Shown piece by piece: positions 25,306 through 33,071 of a stretch of DNA of 36,991 bases (within the stretch, counting starts at the first letter, position 1; each line of letters starts with the position of its first letter). Both the position numbers and the translations under genes were made by a program. Under the pieces are notes generated by a model that saw only the letters and a list, made by a program, of their open reading frames with translations, had not been told where the DNA came from and ran no database searches. Origin of the DNA: Chitinophagaceae bacterium (lineage in GTDB: Bacteria > Bacteroidota > Bacteroidia > Chitinophagales > Chitinophagaceae); contig JAIXOJ010000015.1 in assembly GCA_027486835.1 (NCBI GenBank), positions 1 to 36,991 on the forward strand, written 5' to 3'.

Positions 25306-25971
25306 TCATTGTTTTATTGCCCTTACCATTTCCCATTTACCCAATGGGCCAGGAATTTTGTTGACGGTAAATCCTGCCGCTTTCATTGCTCGACGCACAC
25401 TCCCTTTACTAGCGTAGGTAGTAAGTACGCCGCCAATAAGCAATGAATGGTAGAGTTTTCCAAACACAGGAGTTTCCCACAATGTAGGTTGTGCCTTGGC
25501 ATCGAATGCGTCAAAATAAATAAGGTGTAACGGGAGTTGGGAAGTAAAATCCAATAAATCTACCTGCCATTTGTGCAGGGTAAAAAATTCATTGATGCGT
25601 ACTGGTACATTCCAAGGTGCTTGATGGAGACTCCTGCATATACCATCCGTTTCTAGCAGCGCATCATACGCCAATGCCTCCACTTCTGGTTGTGTTAATG
25701 GTGCAATTTCAATGGCTTGATAATATATTTTCTGCTTTCTACGAACTGCTTCCAGCAAAGTAAGTAATGCATTTAATCCAGTACCGAAGCCCATTTCCAG
25801 CAAGGATAATTCTGAAACATTTTGTTGTGAAAGAAAAAAATCAAGCCCAGCTTCCAAATAAATATGTTTGCTCTCAGCTAACGCGCCAAACTTGCTGTGG
25901 TAAGTTACCCCCAAGGAAGGAATACCAATAGTATTGCTGCCGTCTAAAGTTTGCTGGATAATTCGTTCCAT
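25306..25971 (-). CDS. mnmD: MnmD-type tRNA methyltransferase
   Basis: The 221-residue SAM-dependent methyltransferase is of the MnmD (MnmC N-terminal-like) family, which completes the 5-methylaminomethyl group on U34 of certain tRNAs. It has the SAM-binding LLEMGFGTGLNAL (57-69), the acidic QAIEIAPL (85-92), and the signature IYFDAFDAKAQPTLW (151-165). The closing GPLGKWEMVRA is also typical. It stands alone without the FAD oxidase half of MnmC, as is usual in Bacteroidota. It starts at ATG 25971 and converges on the second lipoprotein gene. Confidence 0.93.
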   Translation of the reverse strand: MERIIQQTLDGSNTIGIPSLGVTYHSKFGALAESKHIYLEAGLDFFLSQQNVSELSLLEMGFGTGLNALLTLLEAVRRKQKIYYQAIEIAPLTQPEVEALAYDALLETDGICRSLHQAPWNVPVRINEFFTLHKWQVDLLDFTSQLPLHLIYFDAFDAKAQPTLWETPVFGKLYHSLLIGGVLTTYASKGSVRRAMKAAGFTVNKIPGPLGKWEMVRAIKQ

Positions 25972-25974
25972 TCA

Positions 25975-26062
25975 ATAAGTAAGTTGTAAGTATTAGGTTC
26001 TAAGTAGTAGGTGGTAAGTATTAAGTGGTAAGTATTAAGTGGTAAGTATTAGGTAGTAGGTT
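25975..26062. repeat. Short degenerate repeat, GGTAAGTATTAAGT-type
   Basis: Variants of the 14-base unit GGTAAGTATTAAGT recur six or seven times just upstream of mnmD, some with TAGGTAGTAGG. A similar but complementary motif (ACTAACCACTAACCACTTACC) is translated at about 4743-4770 in the sorted repeat protein, so the family is dispersed. Confidence 0.8.
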
Positions 26063-26164
26063 GAAAACAATATTGAAACTAATTTTTAAACGCTGAATTT
26101 ATGGTGTCACCATTGCTAGCACTCAAAATAGCAGTGTAAAGAAACCAAAAAATAACGTGAAATC

Positions 26165-26466
26165 GTGGCAGGTTTTAGCTTGAAGCAAAAATTGCCACCG
26201 CATTGTGGCAGGTTTTGCTGTGGCAAAAATAATTGCCACAGCCATTGTTGCCACAGTACTGTGGCAGGATTTGTTTTTTTGGAAAAAATTGCCACCGTTT
26301 TTTCCAAAAAAAAGTTTGTCACATGTTTTGCTGTCACAAAAAAAAATGTGACAAGGAAGTATGTGACAACAACTGTCACATACTTTGCTGTCACAAATAA
26401 AAATGTGACAAGAAAATGTGTGACAAAACCTGTCACCTATTTCTTCAACAGAAAAAAATTGTGACA
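26165..26466. repeat. Ordered array of inverted GTGGCA and GTGACA hexamers (nested hairpins)
   Basis: Eight GTGGCA/TGCCAC sites (26165, 26193, 26205, 26220, 26234, 26249, 26261, 26290) are followed by ten GTGACA/TGTCAC sites (26317, 26332, 26348, 26363, 26374, 26389, 26405, 26420, 26431, 26461). Orientations in the first half read + - + + - - + -, with spacings 28, 12, 15, 14, 15, 12, 29, almost a mirror image about 26234. The second half runs - - + + - - + + - + with spacings 15, 16, 15, 11, 15, 16, 15, 11, 30, that is, two complete four-site palindromes and a third smaller one. Flanks are A/T-rich and also complementary. It would fold as a chain of hairpins. No coding role is visible. Confidence 0.9.
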
Positions 26467-26586
26467 GTCATTCGTTTGAAAAAATGTTGGTTGCACTTTA
26501 GTAGGTACTAAGTATTAAAAAAGTGAGAAGAAATTGTCCCTTTTTATAATCCCTCCTTATTCCTAAAAATTAATTCGGATTATTCA

Positions 26587-26986
26587 ACGCTTCGTGCCAT
26601 TGGAGCGAATGCGACTAATATTTCTCCTGATGGCACTCGACAGGTTTAAATTGCTATTCGTGTATTCGTGGCAATCAACGCAGAATGATTTAGTGCCATT
26701 GTAGCGAATGCGACTAATATTTCTCCTTCTAGCTTTCGACATATCTAAATCGCTATTCGTGTATTCGTGGCAATCAACTCAGAAAGGTTTCGTGCCATTG
26801 GAGCGAACGCGACTAATATTTCTCCTTATGGCTCTCGACAGGTTTAAAATGCTATTCGTGCATTCGTGGCAATCAACTCAAAATGGTTTCGTGCCATTGG
26901 AGCGAATGCGACTAATATTTCTCCTTATAGCATTCGACAGATATAATTCGCTATTCGTGTATTCGTGGCAACCAACTCAAAATGGT
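26587..26986. repeat. 99-bp tandem repeat, four units
   Basis: The core GTGCCATTGGAGCGAATGCG starts at 26594, 26693 (one change), 26792 and 26891, an exact 99-bp period. Each unit continues with ACTAATATTTCTCC and ends near TATTCGTGTATTCGTGGCAA. The array ends at the stop codon of the RlmK-like gene (26987). Because 99 is divisible by 3 one frame stays open for 103 codons, but the resulting peptide merely repeats and looks artefactual. A diverged single copy lies at 29816-29900. Confidence 0.9.
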
Positions 26987-27913
26987 TTATTTCTCCATCA
27001 AATAACACCACCGTTTTAATTTTCCTTCAAAATCAAAAGGGGTGGTTTGGCGGGTAATATCTTTAATAGAGGTAGCGTTGATGGCGGGGGCATCCATTAC
27101 AAAACGAGTGAAATTGGTACTAAAATAAATTTTTCCCCCAGCGGTGGTAGCGGCCAAACAATCGTTGAGCAGTTCCACATGGTCGCGCTGGATGTCTAGA
27201 ATATCTTTCATCCTTTTGCTATTACTAAATGTGGGGGGATCGATAATGATGAGGTCGAAACAATTGGGCGGGATGCTTTTTAAATATTGTTTTACATCGG
27301 CATGGATAAAATGGAATTGGCCATTATTTTGAATTTGATTCTGTGCAAAATTTTGTTCAGCCCAGGCTAAATAGGTTTTAGATAAATCTACGGTGGTAAC
27401 ACTGCGTGCTTCCCCAGCCGCCGCATAAACGGAAAATGAACCTGTATAAGCAAAGAGATTCAGCACTTTTTTTCCTGCTGATTGGGTACGCACCATTTGC
27501 CGAGTGATGCGATGGTCGAGAAACAAACCAGTGTCTAAATAGTCTGACATGTTCACCAAAAACTGCAACCCTTGTTCTTTCACGGCAAAAAAATTGGCTT
27601 GCGTGTCGGTTTTTTCGTACTGGTCTAGTCGATTTGCTTTGCGCTTGCGCTGTTTAATAAAAATATTTTCATTGTTCACTGGTAATATGGAGCAAATAAC
27701 GGCGATGGATTCCTCCAACCACGCCTCATGCGCTTCATCCGTCATACCATGACGTCGGAGGTATTCTGCTAGATAAACGTATTGATCGTACAGTTCTATA
27801 CAAAAAGGAAATTCTGGCAAATCATGATCGTACACTCGGTAACAAGTAATGCCCTGCCTCTGCGCTTGTTTGCTTTTGTGTTTGTACACCTTTTGCAACC
27901 GGTTAAAAAACAT
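26987..27913 (-). CDS. rlmK: RlmK-like 23S rRNA methyltransferase, stand-alone
   Basis: The 308-residue SAM-dependent methyltransferase matches the C-terminal half of E. coli RlmL (RlmKL), which makes m7G2069 in 23S rRNA. It shows MFFNRLQKVYK near the start, ITCYRVYDHDLPEFPFCIELY, the SAM motif VLNLFAYTGSFSVYAAAG, TTVDLSKTYLAWAEQNF, and the catalytic-loop stretch IIIDPPTFSNSKRM followed by DIQRDHVELL. The N-terminal RlmL (m2G) half is absent, so here RlmK is a separate protein. ATG 27913 is chosen because the family homology begins there; an in-frame TTG at 27928 would add five residues. The repeat array abuts its 3' end, so no ordinary terminator follows. Confidence 0.85.
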   Translation of the reverse strand: MFFNRLQKVYKHKSKQAQRQGITCYRVYDHDLPEFPFCIELYDQYVYLAEYLRRHGMTDEAHEAWLEESIAVICSILPVNNENIFIKQRKRKANRLDQYEKTDTQANFFAVKEQGLQFLVNMSDYLDTGLFLDHRITRQMVRTQSAGKKVLNLFAYTGSFSVYAAAGEARSVTTVDLSKTYLAWAEQNFAQNQIQNNGQFHFIHADVKQYLKSIPPNCFDLIIIDPPTFSNSKRMKDILDIQRDHVELLNDCLAATTAGGKIYFSTNFTRFVMDAPAINATSIKDITRQTTPFDFEGKLKRWCYLMEK

Positions 27914-28056
27914 TTGGTGCTTATCCAATTTAAACGTTGTTTGACAGATTAGTGATGAAAAATCTTGAAGGCTTGGTAAAAACAGAACATTAAGCCATCT
28001 ATGAATAATTATACAAACCGCTAAGAAACCATACTCTTTTGGGGAAACTTATTTTA

Positions 28057-28102
28057 CAAAAAAAGCCCCCACTTCTGCCGAACCGCGACAAAAGTGAGGG
28101 CT
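28057..28102 (-). terminator. Terminator of the SurA-like gene
   Basis: On the minus strand AGCCCTCACTT pairs with AAGTGGGGGCT (one wobble) and is followed by a run of T, 12 bases past the stop codon. Confidence 0.85.
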
Positions 28103-28113
28103 ACAATTCCAAA

Positions 28114-29490
28114 TTAATTATCCGCTTTTACAGAATATTTAAACCAATCTGCCAAAGCACTACAACCTTTAAACTCATTATCGATGGCTATATAATAGTT
28201 GGGCAAATGATCTTTAAACCAATTTTCTAAAGCCTGCTGCTTCTTTTCTTCCAAAGCCCTAGCGGCTACCCTGTTGTAATCTTCTTTTAAGTTTTCGCGG
28301 TGTGGTTGTGTCCTGTTTTTTAAATAAACTACACGCACCATTTTGCGGCCTCTTTCATCGGTATAAACCAATGGTTTTGATAAATCGCCTGGCTTTAAAT
28401 CCTTCAATGCCACCACTAAATCTTTATCCAATTGGTCAATACTCAAAAATGAAGAACCATCTCTAGCTGTAATGGCACCACCATTAAACTTACTGTTTTC
28501 ATCTTCGCTGTATTTATCAACGGCCTCACCAAAACCAATTTTTTTGGTCAACAAAAGATTTCTAACGCTGTCTAATTTAGTTACTGACAATTTTATTTCA
28601 TCCTCCGTTACAGGAGGAATCCGCAAAATATGTCTAACAATTGCATCATCACCCGCCCGGCTCACGAGTTGGAGAATATGAAACCCGAATTTACTTTTAA
28701 ACACATTGGAAATCTGCCCTTCCTTCAATCGAAAAGCGGTGGCTGTAAATGTTTGGTCAAATTCTTTGTTGGTCCTATTGATGTTGTATTGCCCACCATT
28801 GTCTTTACTTCCTGGATCTTCAGAATTTAGTTTGGCCAATTGTTCAAACTTTTTTGTGCCAGATTCAGCCTGACGCTTGTATTCGTACAATTGTTTGATG
28901 CAATATTCCTCTATTTCTTTACTAGCTTTTGGCTGCGCCAATAACTGACTTATTTCAATTTCGCTTTCGTAAAATGGCAAACTATCTTTAGGTATCTTGT
29001 TATAATAAGCTTTGGTTTCTGTGGGAGAAATTTTAATCGGTTCTAAAATTTTGCCACGCATCTGTTCAGACAATTTGCGTTCTTTAAACACTTGTCTAAA
29101 ATCTTCTTTTATCTGGTAAATGGTTCGGCCAGCAACTTCTTCCAACACTTCCTTAGAACCATAAGCATTGATAAATCCACGAATTTGATTTTCCAATCCA
29201 GCCTCAATCTCGTCCTCACTCACCACAAGTGAATCTTTTTCAGCTTGCAATACCAATGCTTTCTGAATCAATTGCCCTTCTAAAAAAGCACATTCGGCAT
29301 GTGGCGGCAATTGACCTTCTTGCCCCTGCCGTTTGTAATCGGCAATGGCATTGGTAACATCAGATTTAAGCACAATTTTATCGCCAACCTGACCAATTAT
29401 TTTATCTGCAATAATTTTTTTAGGCTGTGCCATACTTTGCACCAACGAGGCCAAAGCGATACTAGTGAGTAAAAGAAAATGTTTAATCAT
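28114..29490 (-). CDS. Periplasmic SurA-like peptidyl-prolyl isomerase/chaperone
   Basis: The 458-residue protein has a signal peptide (cleavage near SMAQ-P), a SurA N-terminal helical domain (about 25-165, with VGDKIVLKSDVTNAIADY) and two parvulin-type PPIase domains. The first (about 178-282) contains FEQLAKLNSEDPGSKDNGG and FHILQL. The second (about 287-390) contains RHIL and YSEDENSKFNGG. A charged C-terminal helix follows. SurA-family chaperones escort outer-membrane beta-barrel proteins through the periplasm, so it could serve receptors such as the one at 8311. Its symbol is left blank because Bacteroidota carry several paralogues of this type. Confidence 0.88.
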   Translation of the reverse strand: MIKHFLLLTSIALASLVQSMAQPKKIIADKIIGQVGDKIVLKSDVTNAIADYKRQGQEGQLPPHAECAFLEGQLIQKALVLQAEKDSLVVSEDEIEAGLENQIRGFINAYGSKEVLEEVAGRTIYQIKEDFRQVFKERKLSEQMRGKILEPIKISPTETKAYYNKIPKDSLPFYESEIEISQLLAQPKASKEIEEYCIKQLYEYKRQAESGTKKFEQLAKLNSEDPGSKDNGGQYNINRTNKEFDQTFTATAFRLKEGQISNVFKSKFGFHILQLVSRAGDDAIVRHILRIPPVTEDEIKLSVTKLDSVRNLLLTKKIGFGEAVDKYSEDENSKFNGGAITARDGSSFLSIDQLDKDLVVALKDLKPGDLSKPLVYTDERGRKMVRVVYLKNRTQPHRENLKEDYNRVAARALEEKKQQALENWFKDHLPNYYIAIDNEFKGCSALADWFKYSVKADN

Positions 29491-30111
29491 CTGTTTTTAA
29501 AATTTCGATAATGGATGTGTAAATTCAATCCACCCAAAGAACTGCAACGAAAGTAAGGCATTGATAAGGTGGTTAAAGAGCGGTTAACAGGTTTTAACAA
29601 AGCCATCATAGCAAAAAAATAACGTTACCTCCCCGCCAAACGAATAATACATAAATAATTGACCCAGAACTTATCGATTTGAACTATTGAAGTGGCAAAA
29701 AAATTTTGCCTCCGCTGAAAGAATTTTTAGGTAATGCAGATTAAATAGTGGAGGCATGCAGCTAGTTTATTTTGAAATTCTTCTGAATCCAATTACTGAT
29801 TAAGGTGCATACAACGATTCGTGTAATTGGAGCGAATGCGACCATGAAACGACTAGAAGAATCATATTTATCGTTTGTTAGTATTCGTGCATTTGTTGCC
29901 TTATCCTACAATAGCTGATTTACTAAAAAAATAAGCCGAGAAGAGTGTTTGTAAGAATTTTTATGCTGTAGAAAGGTCAATCAGCAATTGGAAATATATA
30001 ATAACAAGCAAAAATTAGTCAATCATTCGCTCAAAATCGTCAAAAAACCTACTTGAACGAATTTAGGGGGATGTAAGTAATATTTTAGGCGAGGAATAAA
30101 GTCTGGATACT
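29491..30111. other. Intergenic, holds promoters and one diverged repeat copy
   Basis: No protein-coding frame of note is seen. It separates divergently transcribed genes (SurA-like minus, kinase plus), so two promoters must be present, but I cannot place them firmly. One diverged member of the 99-bp family lies within (29816-29900). Confidence 0.5.
29816..29900. repeat. Diverged single copy of the 99-bp repeat family
   Basis: It shares ATTGGAGCGAATGCGAC and a TATTCGTGCATTTGTTGCC end with the 26587-26986 array, but the middle differs and it is about 14 bases shorter. Confidence 0.7.
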
Positions 30112-32028
30112 ATGCTTTCAAATAAAATGTTTACCCTTTTACTAGATAAAATTTCAGATGCATTTTTGGTAGAAAATATTGACAGGAAAGTAGTACTCGT
30201 AAACCAAAAATTCTGCGATTTATTTTCCATACCCCTTAGCCCAGAGAAATTGGTAGGTTTCGATTGTGCAACAGCAGCAATAATGGCTGCCCCGATGTTT
30301 AAAGATCCAGAAGCATTTACCGACCGAATCCAGGAAATTCTAGCAGAAAAGAAAACGGTGAAAGAAGACAGTTTAGAACTTGCCGATGGAACTTTTTTTG
30401 TGCGTGATTATATCCCTGTCGAAGAAAATAATAATCAAACAGGCCATATTTGGATTTACAAAAACAGGACGCTAGAAATAGAATTGTCCAAAAAATTTAC
30501 TTACCAAGAAGAATTTTATAAAAACATACTCAACAACATACCCGCAGATATTGCCCTATTTACGCCAGAACACCGCTACTTATTTGTAAATCAAAACGGA
30601 ATTGCGAATGAAGAAATCCGTAATTGGATTATAGGAAAAGATGATTTTGATTATGTAAAAATGAGAAACATTCCGAGTGGTGCTGCCGAGTTCCGCAGAG
30701 CCCATTTTAACGAAGCACTTTCTAGTGGCGAAACGATAGAATTTGAAGATGTGAGTGTAAATAAAAAAGGATTTAAGGTGCATAATCTGCGCAAGTTTTA
30801 TCCCCATAAAGACGATTCTGGACAAATTGACTTTGTTATTGGTTATGGAGTGAATATAGACAACATCAAGCAGAAACAAACCATGTTGGAACGGAGTGAG
30901 TACAACTTTAAAAACTTATTGGTTCATCTTAATGAAGTAGTGTTAACGCTTGACGCTGCCTATCGCATAACGTTTGTAAATCCTGTGTGGGAATACGTAA
31001 TGGGTTATCATACCAGCGCAACTATGGGCATTTCTTTAAAACAATTTATAGGTGTTGATACCTTCCATGAGATTGTCGAAATGATTGACACCCATAAAAA
31101 AAGTAAACAAAAAGTAAGTGACCCCAAAATTTTTACCATTAATAATAAGTTTGGGCATGAAAAACACCTCAAATTCAATATATCAATAACGGAGTCGCCC
31201 ATTACCGAAGAAATTCAGATAATGGTATTTATCTATGACGTTACAGAACAAACCAACGCCACACTTCAGCTGCAAAAAATGATGGCGCAAGAAAAAGAGA
31301 TGAACGAGATTAAAAAATCGTTAATCAACATGGTGTCCCATGAGCTTAGAACTCCCCTGGCCATTATTCAATCTACCATTGAACTAATGGAAATAATGGG
31401 AAAAAGTAAAACAATCAATATAAAAGATGCCGTTTCTGAATTCACCAATATAAAGGGAGAAATCAAGCGGATGACAGAAATAATGGATGCCCTTATGTTG
31501 CTAAGCAAATCCGACAATGAAAAAGCGAAATTTAAACCCACGCTAATTAGCCCCCACCAATTTGCTAAGAATGCGATTGACAATAAATTCATTCCATGGC
31601 ATGACGGTAGAAATCTACAAATTGCATTTAAAGGAAAAAGTCACAAAGTTTGGATAGATGTTTTTGCCTGCTCAAGAATTTTAAACAACATTATTGACAA
31701 TGCTTTTAAATACTCCACAGTAGGCCAAGGTGTTTTTTTATCTGTTCGCTGTAGCAACACTCAATGGAGTATCCTAGTAGTAGATTACGGTATTGGAATA
31801 CAAGAAAGGGACAAAAGCAATTTGTTTTCTTCATTTAAGCGCGGGGGTAATGTGTTTAATATTCCAGGCACGGGAATGGGGCTTGTAATTGTTAGATATT
31901 TTCTCCAGGGTCTTCAAGGAACCATCCATATTAAAAGCACCCAACAAAAAGGGACGATTGTTTACGTAACATTTCCCCATCTTCCTGCACATGAAATTGC
32001 AGGAGAAGTGCCCATGATGTTTAATTAG
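30112..32028 (+). CDS. PAS-domain sensor histidine kinase
   Basis: The 638-residue protein has no obvious transmembrane helix, so it is probably cytoplasmic. Three PAS-like domains occupy about 1-120, 130-255 and 262-385. A HisKA domain with H410 in MVSHELRTPL and a HATPase domain follow, with N-box NNIIDNAF (524-532), G1 VDYGIGI (557-563) and G2 GTGMGL (586-591). No heme- or flavin-binding signature can be assigned by eye, so the signal is unknown. A receiver-AraC regulator gene converges on it with only 17 bases between stops, a likely though unusual partner arrangement. Confidence 0.92.
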   Translation: MLSNKMFTLLLDKISDAFLVENIDRKVVLVNQKFCDLFSIPLSPEKLVGFDCATAAIMAAPMFKDPEAFTDRIQEILAEKKTVKEDSLELADGTFFVRDYIPVEENNNQTGHIWIYKNRTLEIELSKKFTYQEEFYKNILNNIPADIALFTPEHRYLFVNQNGIANEEIRNWIIGKDDFDYVKMRNIPSGAAEFRRAHFNEALSSGETIEFEDVSVNKKGFKVHNLRKFYPHKDDSGQIDFVIGYGVNIDNIKQKQTMLERSEYNFKNLLVHLNEVVLTLDAAYRITFVNPVWEYVMGYHTSATMGISLKQFIGVDTFHEIVEMIDTHKKSKQKVSDPKIFTINNKFGHEKHLKFNISITESPITEEIQIMVFIYDVTEQTNATLQLQKMMAQEKEMNEIKKSLINMVSHELRTPLAIIQSTIELMEIMGKSKTINIKDAVSEFTNIKGEIKRMTEIMDALMLLSKSDNEKAKFKPTLISPHQFAKNAIDNKFIPWHDGRNLQIAFKGKSHKVWIDVFACSRILNNIIDNAFKYSTVGQGVFLSVRCSNTQWSILVVDYGIGIQERDKSNLFSSFKRGGNVFNIPGTGMGLVIVRYFLQGLQGTIHIKSTQQKGTIVYVTFPHLPAHEIAGEVPMMFN

Positions 32029-32045
32029 TGATAATCTACTTCGTA

Positions 32046-32801
32046 TTAAATCGATTCAGAAGGATAATTTCCGTAGAATTTTTTATAGCACTTTGAGAAA
32101 TAGGATACCGATTTAAACCCCAAGGAGAAACCCACTTCTTTCACCGTTAATCCTTTTCCGCTTTGCAGCAGAATATGTGCTTTTTCAAGCTTACGCTTCA
32201 TAATGTAATTGTTAGGCGTTAACCCAAATTTTTCTTTGATAAACCTTGTTAAGGTACTTTGACTAACATTCAAATTCTTAGCAACCTCTGTAATAGTCAT
32301 ATCGCTATCGGTGGCAATAACGTTATCTAATAATTTTTCAAGATTTGCGGTAAGTGCCGTTGAATGTGAATCTTCAATTTCAAAATGAATGTGTTCATCT
32401 ATTAGCGCATTTTGCCTATTTTTTAAACTTAGCTCTATTAGATTGCCTATACGCAACTGTAATTGTTGCAAACTAAATGGTTTAACCAAATAATCATTGG
32501 CGCCAAGTTTTAATCCTTCAATAATCATATCGTCAGCTGCTAAGGCAGAAATAAGAATCACTGGAATATGCGCTAGTTTTTCAATAGTTTTTAAAGTTCT
32601 TAAAAAAGAAAAACCATCCATTTCGCCTGGCAGCATAATATCTAACAATACAATGTCTGGCTGAAATTCTTTACATACCTCAATTGCATTGGTAGCTTCG
32701 CTCAATCCATTTACAGTGTAGGAATCAGCTAGGAGTTTAGTGAGTATGTTTAAGAAAACGTTTGAGTCTTCTATGATTAAAACCTTTTGAAACAATCGCA
32801 T
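32046..32801 (-). CDS. Response regulator, receiver plus AraC-type DNA-binding domain
   Basis: The 251-residue protein has an N-terminal receiver (about 6-125) with acidic pair E11-D12, phospho-acceptor D54 in PDIVLLDIMLPG, switch Ser in VILISAL and the conserved Lys in DYLVKPF. A C-terminal AraC/XylS helix-turn-helix pair follows (about 150-250), with ITEVAKNLNVSQSTLTRFIK and VKEVGFSLGFKSVSYFSKCYKKFYG. All phosphorylation residues are intact, unlike the regulator at 1134. It converges on the PAS kinase gene, which is its likely partner. Targets are unknown. Confidence 0.92.
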   Translation of the reverse strand: MRLFQKVLIIEDSNVFLNILTKLLADSYTVNGLSEATNAIEVCKEFQPDIVLLDIMLPGEMDGFSFLRTLKTIEKLAHIPVILISALAADDMIIEGLKLGANDYLVKPFSLQQLQLRIGNLIELSLKNRQNALIDEHIHFEIEDSHSTALTANLEKLLDNVIATDSDMTITEVAKNLNVSQSTLTRFIKEKFGLTPNNYIMKRKLEKAHILLQSGKGLTVKEVGFSLGFKSVSYFSKCYKKFYGNYPSESI

Positions 32802-33021
32802 AATTGAGAGAGAATTAATGGCAGCCTAGGGGGAAAAAATCCATGATAGCAAGTCCAAAAATAGAAAAATCTTACTACGATTCATTCAATTAATAAAAAA
32901 AGGGAAGAATAGCTAGATTAAAACACCTTAATCATCAATTTTACTACCTCCCTTAAAATTCAATCTAGTATTTATGTCCTAAAAAATGCAAATTCGCTTT
33001 CGTACACAAGACCTGAAAATT

Positions 33022-33059
33022 AAAAAGGACTCTGTAGAAATTTCTACAGAGTCCTTTTT
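33022..33059. terminator. Strong bidirectional terminator after secA
   Basis: A perfect 19-bp inverted repeat (AAAAAGGACTCTGTAGAAA and its complement) with no extra loop bases lies 12 bases beyond the secA stop; A and T runs at both ends make it work on either strand. Confidence 0.92.
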
Positions 33060-33071
33060 AATTTTTATTTG

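Noticed and set aside
26116-26464. Frames on both strands through the hairpin array
   Set aside because: Low-complexity peptides dictated by GTGGCA/GTGACA repeats; no start context or protein-like composition.
26708-27019. 103-codon plus-strand frame
   Set aside because: It exists because the 99-bp repeat length is a multiple of three; the peptide repeats every 33 residues and runs into the rlmK 3' end.
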